NCBI GenBank assembly: GCA_905182095.1
Contig: CAJJAQ010000070.1
Span: forward strand, 1 to 60,643
DNA length: 60,643 bases
DNA from: an uncultured Pseudomonadales bacterium
Lineage (GTDB): Bacteria; Pseudomonadota; Gammaproteobacteria; Pseudomonadales; Azotimanducaceae
Direction: 5' to 3'
How positions within the stretch are numbered: the first letter of the stretch is position 1; each line of letters begins with the position of its first letter. Of this stretch, positions 1 to 10,404 are shown one piece after another. The notes beneath the pieces are model-generated. The model was given only the letters and a program-made list of their open reading frames with translations, was not told where the DNA came from and ran no database searches. A program made the position numbers and the translations under genes.

Positions 1-64
1 CTATTTCCCTATTTCCCTATTTCCCTATTTCCCTATTTCCCTATTTCCTTGCTTCCTTGCTTCG
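1..64. repeat. 8-bp tandem repeat (ctatttcc x6, then degenerate ttgcttcc copies), truncated by window edge
   Basis: Direct read: ctatttcc repeated perfectly over 1-48, then ttgcttcc/ttgcttcg. Confidence 0.9.
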
Positions 65-602
65 GGTTTCCTTTACCGTAGGCCTTACCTACCTTTTGTA
101 TCGGCTCCCATATGAAGGCTTTTGGGATTTCTTTTGTGTTGGGCTATCAAAACTTTTTTTGATTTTCTTGCATATAGGTCTTTTGCCTATTCTAGGTGCG
201 CCTTTAACCCTTGTTGCTGGGTTACGCACTAGAACAGTGCGTGAGTAATCGTCGCGTAGTGAGTTTGTTTAAAGGTGGTGGCCCTCATGTTGTGGGTATT
301 GACGCTTGCGTAGGGCCGAGGATGCAGTCATTACAACCTTTCGTGGCGGTGGATTCGGATTTTAAGGGTCTCGTTTGGCCTGCAAACCAACCTTTTTCTG
401 AACTAGGCACACATCTTGCTATTACCTAAGCAAGACCGAAGTAAAGAAAGGAAAAAAATCTGCTGCCATTTCTGTTTACAGAGAAGGTATCTAAATAGTT
501 CTGATTCGTAGAAAATTCAGGGGTGCGTTTAACGCATTTGATCTTCCACATCAGATCACTGTGCCGGTTGACTAGTACAACAGGCGTGTCCCAGAAGCTT
601 AG

Positions 603-950
<348 letters not shown>

Positions 951-971
951 CTTTAAACATTATTTGGAGAA

Positions 972-2192
972 ATGATTGTGGAAGATCTTGTTCAGTTAGC
1001 ATACGCAGTAGATACGTTCTACTTTTTAGTAATGGGTGCCATGGTTATGTTCATGGCTCCTGGCTTTGCCATGTTAGAGGCAGGCATGGTGCGTTCGAAA
1101 AACACCTCTGAAATTTTAACAAAAAACGTGGCGCTCTTTTCTATCGCTTGCATCATGTACATAGTTGTTGGCTACAACATTATGTACGGTGGTGAAGGCC
1201 TATTTTTGGCTGCGGAAAATACCGTAGAAGACGTTCTAGCTTCGGGTGGTGATACTTACTACTCCGCACGCTCGGATTTCTTTTTCCAAGTTGTATTCGT
1301 TGCAACGGCTATGTCCATTATTTCCGGCGCCGTCGCCGAACGAATGAAGCTTTGGTCCTTTTTGCTCTTTGCGGTAGTAATGACTGGTTTCATTTATCCA
1401 TTACAAGGTAGCTGGAGTTGGGGAGGTGGTTTCCTTGCGGACGCTGGCTTCGTCGATTTTGCGGGTTCAGGTATTGTCCACATGTGTGGTGCTGCTGCGG
1501 CTTTAGCGGGCGTACTTTTGCTCGGCCCTCGTGATGGTAAGTACGGTCCTAATGGTGAGATAACGCCTATCCCAGGATCAAATATGCCTTTAGCAACATT
1601 GGGCATGTTTATTCTTTGGTTCGGTTGGTTCGGATTTAACGGCGGTTCAGAGTTGAAGTTGAGCAATATTGAAGAAGCCAACGCTGTTGCCCAAGTATTT
1701 GTGAATACCAATATGGCCGCAGCTGGCGGTTTGGTCGCAGCACTAATTTTGGCTACGCTGATCTTCGGTAAAGCGGATTTAACGATGGCTCTTAACGGCG
1801 CTCTCGCAGGCTTGGTGTCTATTACCGCTGAGCCATTGTCTGGTACCAATCTGGAGTCAATGTTGATCGGTGCGGTAGGTGGTGTAATCGTTGTTTTATC
1901 CATTGTTGGTTTAGACAAGATCAAAATTGACGATCCAGTAGGTGCAATATCAGTGCATGGTACCTGCGGTATTTGGGGTCTGATGGCGGTTTTGATTACT
2001 TCAGATGATGCGACGTTAACGGGTCAGTTGACCGGGCTGGGTGCAATCTTTGGATTCACTTTTGTTTCAGCGTTAGTTGTATGGTTTGTGATCAAACTTG
2101 TGATCGGTATACGCCTTTCTGAAGAAGACGAGCTGATCGGTGCAGATAAAGCCGAAATCGGGATTGTCGCTTACCCTGAGTTCAACAAGTAA
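972..2192 (+). CDS. amtB: Ammonium transporter
   Basis: 406 aa polytopic protein with Amt signatures (HMCGAAAALAGVLLLGPR, SVHGTCGIWG); follows glnK. Confidence 0.95.
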   Translation: MIVEDLVQLAYAVDTFYFLVMGAMVMFMAPGFAMLEAGMVRSKNTSEILTKNVALFSIACIMYIVVGYNIMYGGEGLFLAAENTVEDVLASGGDTYYSARSDFFFQVVFVATAMSIISGAVAERMKLWSFLLFAVVMTGFIYPLQGSWSWGGGFLADAGFVDFAGSGIVHMCGAAAALAGVLLLGPRDGKYGPNGEITPIPGSNMPLATLGMFILWFGWFGFNGGSELKLSNIEEANAVAQVFVNTNMAAAGGLVAALILATLIFGKADLTMALNGALAGLVSITAEPLSGTNLESMLIGAVGGVIVVLSIVGLDKIKIDDPVGAISVHGTCGIWGLMAVLITSDDATLTGQLTGLGAIFGFTFVSALVVWFVIKLVIGIRLSEEDELIGADKAEIGIVAYPEFNK

Positions 2193-2218
2193 TTTGTTAA
2201 CTTGAAGCGAAAGCTTAG

Positions 2219-2247
2219 AAAAGCCGCCTACGGGCGGCTTTTTTTTA
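2219..2247 (+). terminator. Rho-independent terminator of glnK-amtB
   Basis: aagccgcc-tac-gggcggctt followed by a T-run. Confidence 0.9.
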
Positions 2248-2324
2248 CTTGTTGGTTAAGCAAAAGGTTCCATAAGTCCAGCGAGGGTTTAAGATAGACA
2301 CTTCGTTCACCAGTACAAAGCGAC

Positions 2325-3683
2325 ATGAAATATAAGAGCACCAGAGGGCAGGTAAGCGGCATTGGATTTACCGAAGCGCTACTAATGGGTTTGGCTTCAG
2401 ACAGCGGCCTGCTTGTACCTGAATCAATTCCAGATGTGCGGCCCCATTTGCAGGCGTGGCGCAAACTAGGTTTTGTAGAATTGGCGCAAAAAATATTGCC
2501 GATGTTTATTGATGATATCGAACCAGATGTCTTACACCGGCTTATTCAGGAATCTTACGCAACCTTTGATCACCCGGATGTTGTCGGCTGGAAACAACTT
2601 GATGATATGGTGGTATTGGAATTGTTTCACGGCCCAACCTTAGCCTTCAAAGATGTCGCTTTGCAATTGTTAGGCAAGCTGTTCGAGCACGTCTTAGGTG
2701 AGCGCGGGCAAAAGCTAAATATTTTGGGCGCCACTAGTGGCGATACCGGAAGTGCTGCCATCGCCGGTGTCCGTGGGCAAAAGAACGTAGATATTTTCAT
2801 TCTTTACCCCCATGGACGCATTAGCCCACTGCAAGAATTACAGATGACTACCGTGGCGGACGACAATGTGCATTGTATTTCGGTGGACGGTAGCTTTGAT
2901 GATTGCCAAAGCCTAATGAAAACGATTTTTGCGGATGCTGACTTTAAGGCCAAATACGATTTGGGCGCCGTCAATTCTGTGAACTGGGCACGAGTGATGG
3001 CGCAAATTGTCTACTATGCATATGCGAGTTTACGTACAGACCAAGCAGCAAACTTTGCGGTACCTACAGGTAATTTTGGTAATGTATTCGCAGCTTATCT
3101 CGCACATCAGATGGGTTTCCCCATCGCTAATTTGTTATTAGCAACAAATGAGAACGACATTCTGGCGCGATTCTTTCAATCTGGTGAGTATTCGCGAGGC
3201 GAGGTTCACCAAACCTTATCGCCGGCCATGGATATTCAGGTTGCGAGTAATTTTGAACGTTTTCTTTACTACTATTTTGACCAAGACAGCACTCGTTTAT
3301 GTGAATTTATGAGCGAATTTAACACAACAGGTAAGGCAAGCATCGGTGGGCCACCTACGGATGATTTGTTTACCGCTGTGGCGGTAGGTCGCGAAGAAAC
3401 CCTCGCGGCCATGGCTGAAGCAAAAGATAACTATGACTACATATTAGATCCGCATACAGCCGTTGGTTATGCTGCTATAAAAGTTCAGGTAGGTGGTTTA
3501 AGTGCGCCAAGGATTTGTATTGCTACTGCGCACCCTGCAAAATTTCCGGATGCCGTTATTGAAGCTACAGGCATAACGCCAACTCACCCCTCATTGGAAG
3601 CGTTGTCCGGACTGCCTGTGCGCAAAGGGCATATTGATGCCAATATTGAAGCGGTTAAAGAGTATTTGGCGGCTAGGGTTTAA
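2325..3683 (+). CDS. thrC: Threonine synthase
   Basis: 452 aa; MKYKSTRG..., FHGPTLAFKDVALQ PLP-lysine motif, GATSGDTGSAA. Confidence 0.95.
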   Translation: MKYKSTRGQVSGIGFTEALLMGLASDSGLLVPESIPDVRPHLQAWRKLGFVELAQKILPMFIDDIEPDVLHRLIQESYATFDHPDVVGWKQLDDMVVLELFHGPTLAFKDVALQLLGKLFEHVLGERGQKLNILGATSGDTGSAAIAGVRGQKNVDIFILYPHGRISPLQELQMTTVADDNVHCISVDGSFDDCQSLMKTIFADADFKAKYDLGAVNSVNWARVMAQIVYYAYASLRTDQAANFAVPTGNFGNVFAAYLAHQMGFPIANLLLATNENDILARFFQSGEYSRGEVHQTLSPAMDIQVASNFERFLYYYFDQDSTRLCEFMSEFNTTGKASIGGPPTDDLFTAVAVGREETLAAMAEAKDNYDYILDPHTAVGYAAIKVQVGGLSAPRICIATAHPAKFPDAVIEATGITPTHPSLEALSGLPVRKGHIDANIEAVKEYLAARV

Positions 3684-3890
3684 CAGCCCGTAATAGGCTT
3701 TTAGGTGTCTGCTAAAAGCTATTAAGACCGGGCAAAAAATCTAGCCCTTTTGAATTTCAATTTCACTGTGAGCTAAGAACGCACACTTTAGAGGGAATCC
3801 CCAATTTTAGTTTACGGCCAAATCTGCCCTGTCGATCCTGGGTATTTTGCGTGGCGCAATGGCCATCTAGTAAATACTAATGCGTCTTTG

Positions 3891-3938
3891 GATAGTACAA
3901 ACGATAGTACAAATGAAAGTACAAACGACAGTGAAAGG
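3891..3938. repeat. 12-bp tandem repeat (gatagtacaaac-like, 3 copies plus a degenerate fourth)
   Basis: gatagtacaaac|gatagtacaaat|gaaagtacaaac|gacagtgaaagg. Confidence 0.85.
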
Positions 3939-3950
3939 GTTGTACAACCC
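3937..3950 (-). terminator. 14-bp palindrome gggttgtacaaccc just past the HAD gene stop; possible weak terminator
   Basis: Perfect palindrome; on the minus strand followed by TTTC. Confidence 0.35.
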
Positions 3951-3951
3951 C

Positions 3952-4671
3952 CTAAAGGTTACGTTGATAATCTTCCAATGCCGTAGGCAACTCTTCAAGA
4001 TTCGTGACTTCAATGTTCGCCTGGCTTGCCGTGGCCACTTGCTCTGTTAGGTTAACCCAGAGCGTGTGCAAGCCTGCATTCCTTGCGCCCTCTATATCAT
4101 CGATTAAGTGATCGCCTACATGAATACATTGATCAGCCCTGGCGCCAGCTTTAGCCAATACTGCTTCAAACATAAGATGACTAGGTTTACTTGCGCCAAC
4201 GTCAGCACTGGATACTGCGCCTGCGAGAAATTTACTGATGCCCACTTGTTGCACATCTGCGTTGCCATTGGTCAGGGCGAAAAGCGTATAGCGCTGGGAG
4301 AGGGTTTCCAACATATCTAGGGCGCCTGGGAAAAATGCTACGTCATTGCGACCTTTGAAAAAGACGGCGAATGCCGCCAGGGCGAGGCTACGTGCCTTTT
4401 CTTCGGTCTGGCCTGTTGCCGCTATAATTCTGAATAAGACCTCCGTACGAAGAAAAGTAAGGTCGTGGACATGCATTGGGTTGTCAGCGACTACTTGGGC
4501 GCGAAACTCCGCGGTGGCCTCGGATTTATAGATTTCTAATGCCTCTGGGACATGCTCGGCCATCCACTGACGCATACTTTTTTCTGCGCCAATGATCGTG
4601 GTTTCAACATCCCATAGGGTGTTGTCCAAATCTAAACTGACGATCTTTATCTTGTTATTAGCTGCGGTCAT
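3952..4671 (-). CDS. HAD-family hydrolase (YjjG/pyrimidine nucleotidase-like)
   Basis: SLDLDNTLWD motif I, ALTNGNAD, GDHLIDDIEGARNAG; located after xerC as in Pseudomonas-type clusters. Confidence 0.85.
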   Translation of the reverse strand: MTAANNKIKIVSLDLDNTLWDVETTIIGAEKSMRQWMAEHVPEALEIYKSEATAEFRAQVVADNPMHVHDLTFLRTEVLFRIIAATGQTEEKARSLALAAFAVFFKGRNDVAFFPGALDMLETLSQRYTLFALTNGNADVQQVGISKFLAGAVSSADVGASKPSHLMFEAVLAKAGARADQCIHVGDHLIDDIEGARNAGLHTLWVNLTEQVATASQANIEVTNLEELPTALEDYQRNL

Positions 4672-4711
4672 TTTTCTCTTATTTTTTTAAACAGGTGATG
4701 AATGAAGATAA

Positions 4712-5614
4712 TCAGTCCTTATCAGTCTTGCCAACATTGGACTTCGCTCTTGGGTGGGCCTTATCGTAGACGCTGGCCAAATGCTGAAAATCTAAATGGG
4801 TATAAATCTGCGTAGTGGAAATATCGTTGTGTCCAAGCAGCTCTTGAATACCGCGTAAATCTCCAGACGACTCAAGCATGTGTGTTGCATAGCTGTGACG
4901 CAGCATGTGTGGGTGCAGACTATTGTCGCCCAATTGAGTTACTGCAATGTCTTTCAGGCGCTTTTGTATCGTCCGTGGACTGATGGGCGCTCCATTTTTA
5001 CTCGGAAACAGCGGGGTGTTAGACAATGCACTTGGGTGCTCTGCTATCCATTCATGCAATGCCTTAATGCATAGTCGTCCCAGCGGCACCTGACGAACCT
5101 TATTACCCTTACCCAATACTGTGACGAAACCATCTGCTAAATCCAAATCTTCAATGGATAACGCCACGACTTCCATTAGGCGTAAGCCGCTGCCGTAAAG
5201 TAGTTCAATAATTGCCTTGTCACGCTTCTCTTTAGGGTTCTGGGGCTGAAAGTCCAAAAGCCGAGCCGCCTGATCTGTGTCTAAGACCTTTGGTAAGCGT
5301 CGTTTAACCTTAGGTGACCTAGCAATAGTTGCCGGATTAGTGGATATCACTTCTTGGTCTAGTAGATAACTATAGAAGCTTCGTATTGCGGAGAGGTTAC
5401 GCTGAATACTTTTGCTACTTAAATCTTTGTGGCGTAAGTGAGAAATGAAGGCAGTAACATCCTGAGGTGTGCCTTGGGCAATGGGTTTTTGCAAAAAGTC
5501 AGAAAATTTGCAGATTTCTCGTTTGTAGGCATTCAACGTATGCCTCGAACAATTACGCACCACTGTAAGATAACGCAAATATTGTTCAACGAAAGTCTGT
5601 GACTCTGACATCAA
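4712..5614 (-). CDS. xerC: Site-specific tyrosine recombinase XerC
   Basis: 300 aa; RHTLNAYKREI..., YGSGLRLMEVV, HMLRHSYATHML, LGHNDISTTQIYTHLDFQ. Confidence 0.93.
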   Translation of the reverse strand: MMSESQTFVEQYLRYLTVVRNCSRHTLNAYKREICKFSDFLQKPIAQGTPQDVTAFISHLRHKDLSSKSIQRNLSAIRSFYSYLLDQEVISTNPATIARSPKVKRRLPKVLDTDQAARLLDFQPQNPKEKRDKAIIELLYGSGLRLMEVVALSIEDLDLADGFVTVLGKGNKVRQVPLGRLCIKALHEWIAEHPSALSNTPLFPSKNGAPISPRTIQKRLKDIAVTQLGDNSLHPHMLRHSYATHMLESSGDLRGIQELLGHNDISTTQIYTHLDFQHLASVYDKAHPRAKSNVGKTDKD

Positions 5615-6300
5615 TCAGCCAGTCGATTCATTACTTTGCCGAGGATGTCAGCTATGTATTTGACGAAAAGGGTGTCCATGTTTTTGGCAAAACGATTGGC
5701 ATCACGACTACCAATACACAAAGCACCAGAACCCTTGCTAAGAGTTAATGCCAAGATAACCGCGCTACCCGATTCATCGTGATCAGACATAGGGAACATT
5801 TTCTCTAACTCGCTTTGACGTAAGGCAGTGCAAGCGGCGTCAGTACTGTTTTGCAGATGTTGGAAAGGTAGTTCAACAAGATGGTGTTGAATATGATCTA
5901 AGGATAATGCCAGGTCTGCATCTAACATATGAGCGCAAACGAAGTCAGCTTCAAAATCTACCAAAACGTGAGTTGCCAATACTTCATTAAGCTCATGCCA
6001 AGAACTCACTTCGAGCAACGCCAGATTCAGTGAACGAGTTTTCGCAAAAATTTCGTCGTTGGCGCGAGCTGCGTGTAGTAGCTCATTCATGCGTCTTCGC
6101 ATAGCCACATTACGATCACGCAAAATATCAATTTGACGTTCTATAAGGGACACTGCGGTGCCAGATTCGTGGGGTAGGCTAAGCTCCGACAAGGCGGTTA
6201 CGTGGCGCTGAAAAAAATCCGGATGTTTACGTAGGTAATCAAGAATTTCCTGTTCACTGATTTTGTCTTTTGCATCTTCGTTATCATTATGTAGGTGCAT
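5611..6300 (-). CDS. DUF484 family protein
   Basis: 229 aa; I.EYLRKHPDFFQRH-type N-terminus (ILDYLRKHPDFFQRHVTALSEL), between dapF and xerC; 4-bp overlap with xerC. Confidence 0.9.
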   Translation of the reverse strand: MHLHNDNEDAKDKISEQEILDYLRKHPDFFQRHVTALSELSLPHESGTAVSLIERQIDILRDRNVAMRRRMNELLHAARANDEIFAKTRSLNLALLEVSSWHELNEVLATHVLVDFEADFVCAHMLDADLALSLDHIQHHLVELPFQHLQNSTDAACTALRQSELEKMFPMSDHDESGSAVILALTLSKGSGALCIGSRDANRFAKNMDTLFVKYIADILGKVMNRLAD

Positions 6301-6303
6301 AAG

Positions 6304-7152
6304 TTAGCTCTCCGTTACAATTTCGCCGCGATGGACAAGGGTTGCGTCGCCGCTCATCACCACAGGTTGACCTCTGCCAGACCAATGTATCCGTAGCTTG
6401 CCGCCAGGCAGAGACACTTTCACTCGACCGTTAACATGGCCGTTTAAATGTGCGGCCACTACAGCTGCGCAGGCGCCGGTGCCACAGGCTAATGTTTCAC
6501 CAACGCCGCGTTCATAAACGCGTAGGCGCACAAAATGCTCATCTACTATTTGGCAAAAACCGATGTTTGCGCGTTCTGGAAAAAATTCGTGGGCGGTCAA
6601 TGCGCCACCGATTTTTTGCACATCCAGATCAAGCAAACTGTCTACAAAAATCACTCCGTGAGGATTGCCCATAGAAACTGGCGTTACGCAAAAGGTTTGC
6701 TCATCGAGAGTAATGTTTTCTGTAAGTTGTCCCGAGCCACCGATGAATGGTATGTCTTTGTGTTCAAGTATTGGCGCCGGCATTAAAGTTTCAATGTGCT
6801 GTGTACTTTGCCGAGTAGTTTCGATCATTCCTCCGGCTGAATTCCAGAGTAAATGGTTGCTCTTACTCAAGCCCAAGTGGTTGGCAAGAAAGGCCACGCA
6901 CCGAGTGCCGTTGCCACATTGTTGAGCCTCTGTGCCGTCTGCGTTAAATATCAGATAATCGAAATCGGCGTTTGCCACTGTGGGCGGGGCTATAACCAGT
7001 AGCTGATCAAAGCCTATACCCAGCTTTCTATTGGACCAAGCGCGTATTAGGTCTGCATTCAAGTTTTGCGGATTGCTTACGCAATTTAGCACCATGAAGT
7101 CATTACCAAGGCTGTGCATTTTATGAAAAATGCGCGTGGTACTCACGGCCAA
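6304..7152 (-). CDS. dapF: Diaminopimelate epimerase
   Basis: FHKMHSLGNDFMVL, ADGTEAQQCGNGTRC, GVGETLACGTGACAA motifs. Confidence 0.96.
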   Translation of the reverse strand: MAVSTTRIFHKMHSLGNDFMVLNCVSNPQNLNADLIRAWSNRKLGIGFDQLLVIAPPTVANADFDYLIFNADGTEAQQCGNGTRCVAFLANHLGLSKSNHLLWNSAGGMIETTRQSTQHIETLMPAPILEHKDIPFIGGSGQLTENITLDEQTFCVTPVSMGNPHGVIFVDSLLDLDVQKIGGALTAHEFFPERANIGFCQIVDEHFVRLRVYERGVGETLACGTGACAAVVAAHLNGHVNGRVKVSLPGGKLRIHWSGRGQPVVMSGDATLVHRGEIVTES

Positions 7153-7199
7153 TAGCCCGGTGGATTTAGCTTGGTTGAATTAGTCATCATGAACCTAGT

Positions 7200-8489
7200 C
7201 TAGTGGCCTGCTTGGTCGAGTTCTAGGCGTAATTGATCTTGAATTGTTTCGCGTCGACGAACCACTTTAAATTCGTCACCGTCGACCAAAACCTCAGGTG
7301 CTCTTCCGCGGGTGTTGTAGTTCGATGCAAGTACCGATCCGTAAGCACCTGTTGAGAGTACTGCGACCAAGTCATTTTCTAGTAAAGGCAAAACTCTGTC
7401 CTTAGCGAGAAAATCGCCAGATTCGCAAATTGGACCTACAATATCCCACTCAAGCGGCTGGGCTTTCGACGACCTTTTTACAGGTATTACCTCATGCCAA
7501 GCTTGATATAGGGATGGCCGAAGTAGATCGTTCATTGCAGCATCTACTACGGCAAAGTTCTTGTGCTCGGGTTCGTCAGCGACCTTTAGATATTCTACTC
7601 GTGTCAGTAAAACCCCAGCGTTGGCAGTGAGAAATCTTCCCGGCTCAATGCGCAGCTGTAGATCTCTGCCACCCAAAATTTGACCGACACTTGCACCCCA
7701 GTCGTTAATATTAAGAGGCACCTCATCTCGGTATTGAACACCAAAGCCGCCACCCAAATCGATATGCTGGAGATTAATGCCTTCTCTCTCCAGTGTGTCG
7801 CGCAGTTCAAGAATGCTTGTCAACGCTTGTAACAATGGCTCTGGCTCGTTGATTTGCGAGCCAATATGACAATCAATACCGGTGAGGTTAATAGCGGGAT
7901 TTTCTGCAGCAAGCCGATAAAGTTCCAGGGCTTGCTCCTTTGTTACGCCGAACTTATTTTCTTTGAGTCCAGTGGCAATGTACGGATGAGTTTTCGCATC
8001 CACATTAGGGTTGACGCGAATTGCAACATTGGCGACGCAGCCCAAAAGTTCTGCTTGAGCCATAATACGTAAAAGTTCGCTACGACTTTCCACATTGAAA
8101 CAGCCGATTCCGGCTTTTAGTGCAAAGTTAATTTCTTCTGTAGATTTGCCTACCCCAGAAAAAATAACAGATGCTGGATCGCCGCCAACTGCCAGCACAC
8201 GGCTCAGCTCTCCTGAGGAAACTATGTCAAAACCTGCTCCCAACGACTTGAATAAGGAGAGAATTGCAAGATTAGAGTTAGCTTTGACCGAGTAGTGTAT
8301 TTGATGCGGTGTGCTAGTTAGTGCTTCGCTCAGCTGGTTATATTGGTCGGTTAGATAGCTGGTTGAATAAACATAAGCTGGGGTGCCAACTGTGTCTGCA
8401 ATTTTGCTTAGAGAGGTGTGTTCAATATGCAGCTCATCCTGGAGATATTTTGCTGCAGTAAATTCGTTTTTTGAATGTCCTAAAGTCAC
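7200..8489 (-). CDS. lysA: Diaminopimelate decarboxylase; start re-assigned to GTG at 8489 (track ORF begins at 8684)
   Basis: HYSVKANSNLAILS PLP-lysine region, GGGFGVQY, CESGDFLAKDR; GTG overlaps the stop of the hidden lptM ORF; AAGGA ~10 nt upstream. Confidence 0.9.
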   Translation of the reverse strand: MTLGHSKNEFTAAKYLQDELHIEHTSLSKIADTVGTPAYVYSTSYLTDQYNQLSEALTSTPHQIHYSVKANSNLAILSLFKSLGAGFDIVSSGELSRVLAVGGDPASVIFSGVGKSTEEINFALKAGIGCFNVESRSELLRIMAQAELLGCVANVAIRVNPNVDAKTHPYIATGLKENKFGVTKEQALELYRLAAENPAINLTGIDCHIGSQINEPEPLLQALTSILELRDTLEREGINLQHIDLGGGFGVQYRDEVPLNINDWGASVGQILGGRDLQLRIEPGRFLTANAGVLLTRVEYLKVADEPEHKNFAVVDAAMNDLLRPSLYQAWHEVIPVKRSSKAQPLEWDIVGPICESGDFLAKDRVLPLLENDLVAVLSTGAYGSVLASNYNTRGRAPEVLVDGDEFKVVRRRETIQDQLRLELDQAGH

Positions 8490-8662
8490 GGCGTCATAGT
8501 CCTTTGGGTTTGCCCTAAGTTGAGTATGGTCGGATGAATTGAGTAGACGATCCGTTGCTCGCCACCAAGTACGGTTTCTTCGTGCCCAGGTAGCTGCAGA
8601 GGACCTTTTTGTCCGCATGTCGCCACCAGCCCAGAAATATAGGCTAAAACAATCCACTTCAT
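8486..8662 (-). CDS. lptM: Small LptM/LppL (YifL)-type lipoprotein missed by the ORF track, 58 aa
   Basis: Manual translation of the minus strand: MKWIVLAYISGLVATCGQKGPLQLPGHEETVLGGEQRIVYSIHPTILNLGQTQRTMTP*; Cys-Gly-x-Lys-Gly-Pro-Leu signature; position immediately upstream of lysA-dapF. Confidence 0.85.
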   Translation of the reverse strand: MKWIVLAYISGLVATCGQKGPLQLPGHEETVLGGEQRIVYSIHPTILNLGQTQRTMTP

Positions 8663-8874
8663 ATCTGCTTTTCCAATTTTTCAATCACCCAAGCACTATG
8701 CAGAGTTGGATGAATGTTCTGTGAGTCTTTGCGAACCGTCTATCCGAAACCTACTTGCCTGCCGTCTAGCTAGAGTACTGGTAGATAAAGCAATTTCACA
8801 AAGCGAATCTTCTATGAAGCAAAGGTGAGATGCTTTCTCGCCAAACCCTCACTCTAGTGCCAGCAATGACCTGG

Positions 8875-10284
8875 CTATATGAGCGCTCTTGCAGTCGTTA
8901 TTGCTTTAAGAACTTGCCGGGGCGCAGTACCACCTAGGTGGTCTCTGGCAGCAACGGAACCAGTCAACGTGAGCACTTCATAGACGTCCTCATCAATAAT
9001 ATCTGAAGCGCCACCAGCCAGTTCATCAATCGACAATGCCTCAAGCGGCTTGCCTAACTCAATTGCGCGCTGCACTGCTTCGCCAACTACCTCGTGAGCA
9101 TCTCTAAAGGGCAGGCCTTTTCTGACCAAGTAGTCAGCGAGGTCTGTAGCTGTGGTGAAGCCTGACAGGGCTGCTTGGCGCATATTTTCTTTATTCGGAA
9201 CAATATTGGGTACCAATCCCACTAGCGCAGTGAGGCAGTCTCGTAATGTATCCACTGAATCAAAAAGAGGCTCTTTATCTTCCTGATTGTCTTTGTTGTA
9301 AGCCAAGGGCTGGCTCTTCATAAGGGTCAGCATAGATATCAAATTGCCATTTACCCGTCCGGTTTTGCCGCGAATAAGCTCTGGCACGTCTGGATTTTTT
9401 TTCTGCGGCATGATGCTAGAACCGGTACAAAATCTATCGGGTAAGTCGATAAAGCTAAATTGCTGACTTGACCATAAGATAAGCTCCTCGCACCAGCGCG
9501 ACATATGGGTCAGCGTTAATGCGGCGACCGAGCAGAATTCAATTGCAAAATCGCGATCACTCACTGCATCCAGTGAGTTTTCACAGACACCTTCGAATTG
9601 CAAAAGTTCCGCCATAAACTCTCTATCGGGTTTATAGGGGGTCCCTGCAAGGGCCGCTGCGCCCAAGGGTAGTTGATTGGTGCGCTTGCGACAGTCCACC
9701 AGACGACTTCTGTCTCTGTTAAGCATGGCAAACCAAGCCATTAGATGGTGGCCAAATGTAATTGGCTGGGCCGCTTGTAGGTGTGTGAATCCTGGCAAGA
9801 TGGTGTCGTGGTGCTTTTCCGCAAGGTCGGCTAAGCGGTGTAATAAAGCGGACTCAAGGTCAAAAATTTCGTCGATTGCGTCGCGTAAATAGAGCCTTAT
9901 ATCGGTAGCAACTTGGTCATTACGTGACCGTCCAGTGTGCAATTTTTTCCCTGTGTCGCCAATTAATTGGATAAGACGATGCTCTATATTCATATGAACA
10001 TCCTCCAATGCGACACTCCAGACCATCTTTCCGCTTTCAATTTCGCCTTTTATCGCGTCCAAACCACCTTCTATCTGATCAAATTCGCCGGAGGTCAGCA
10101 TTTTGATTTTCAATAGCATCTGAGCATGTGCAAGAGAGCCGCGTATATCTTCTTTATATAGGCGTTGATCAAAACTGATAGATGCGGTGAAAATTTCAAC
10201 GAACTCGTCCGTTGCTTCGCTAAATCGCCCTCTCAGTAGACCCTGATCGGTTGTATTTTCTGAATGATCGGCTTTCTTTACCAT
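8875..10284 (-). CDS. argH: Argininosuccinate lyase
   Basis: [55 protein letters not shown]. Confidence 0.96.
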   Translation of the reverse strand: MVKKADHSENTTDQGLLRGRFSEATDEFVEIFTASISFDQRLYKEDIRGSLAHAQMLLKIKMLTSGEFDQIEGGLDAIKGEIESGKMVWSVALEDVHMNIEHRLIQLIGDTGKKLHTGRSRNDQVATDIRLYLRDAIDEIFDLESALLHRLADLAEKHHDTILPGFTHLQAAQPITFGHHLMAWFAMLNRDRSRLVDCRKRTNQLPLGAAALAGTPYKPDREFMAELLQFEGVCENSLDAVSDRDFAIEFCSVAALTLTHMSRWCEELILWSSQQFSFIDLPDRFCTGSSIMPQKKNPDVPELIRGKTGRVNGNLISMLTLMKSQPLAYNKDNQEDKEPLFDSVDTLRDCLTALVGLVPNIVPNKENMRQAALSGFTTATDLADYLVRKGLPFRDAHEVVGEAVQRAIELGKPLEALSIDELAGGASDIIDEDVYEVLTLTGSVAARDHLGGTAPRQVLKAITTARALI

Positions 10285-10404
10285 TATGCTATTCTGCTTG
10301 CGCCAGGAAAATTTGAATTTCGGTTAGGCAGTATACCAAGCAATGAGGATTTAGTAGCCAGGTTGTTGGCTAGAGGTGGGAAAAATGTCGTTCGGTGGTA
10401 AATT

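Noticed and set aside
57-429. ORFs 57..248 and 211..429 (+)
   Set aside because: Non-ATG starts, overlapping each other, no recognisable family; 57..248 begins at the end of the 8-bp repeat. Treated as non-coding.
1394-1924. 176-aa ORF antisense to amtB
   Set aside because: Composition is that of a reverse-strand shadow of a conserved gene; no motif, no RBS argument
3891-3938. 12-bp repeats as a CRISPR array
   Set aside because: Repeats too short, no spacers, no cas genes
4712-5614. XerC as a mobile-element integrase
   Set aside because: Sits in the conserved dapF-DUF484-xerC-HAD cluster and has chromosomal XerC features; no att-like repeats or cargo
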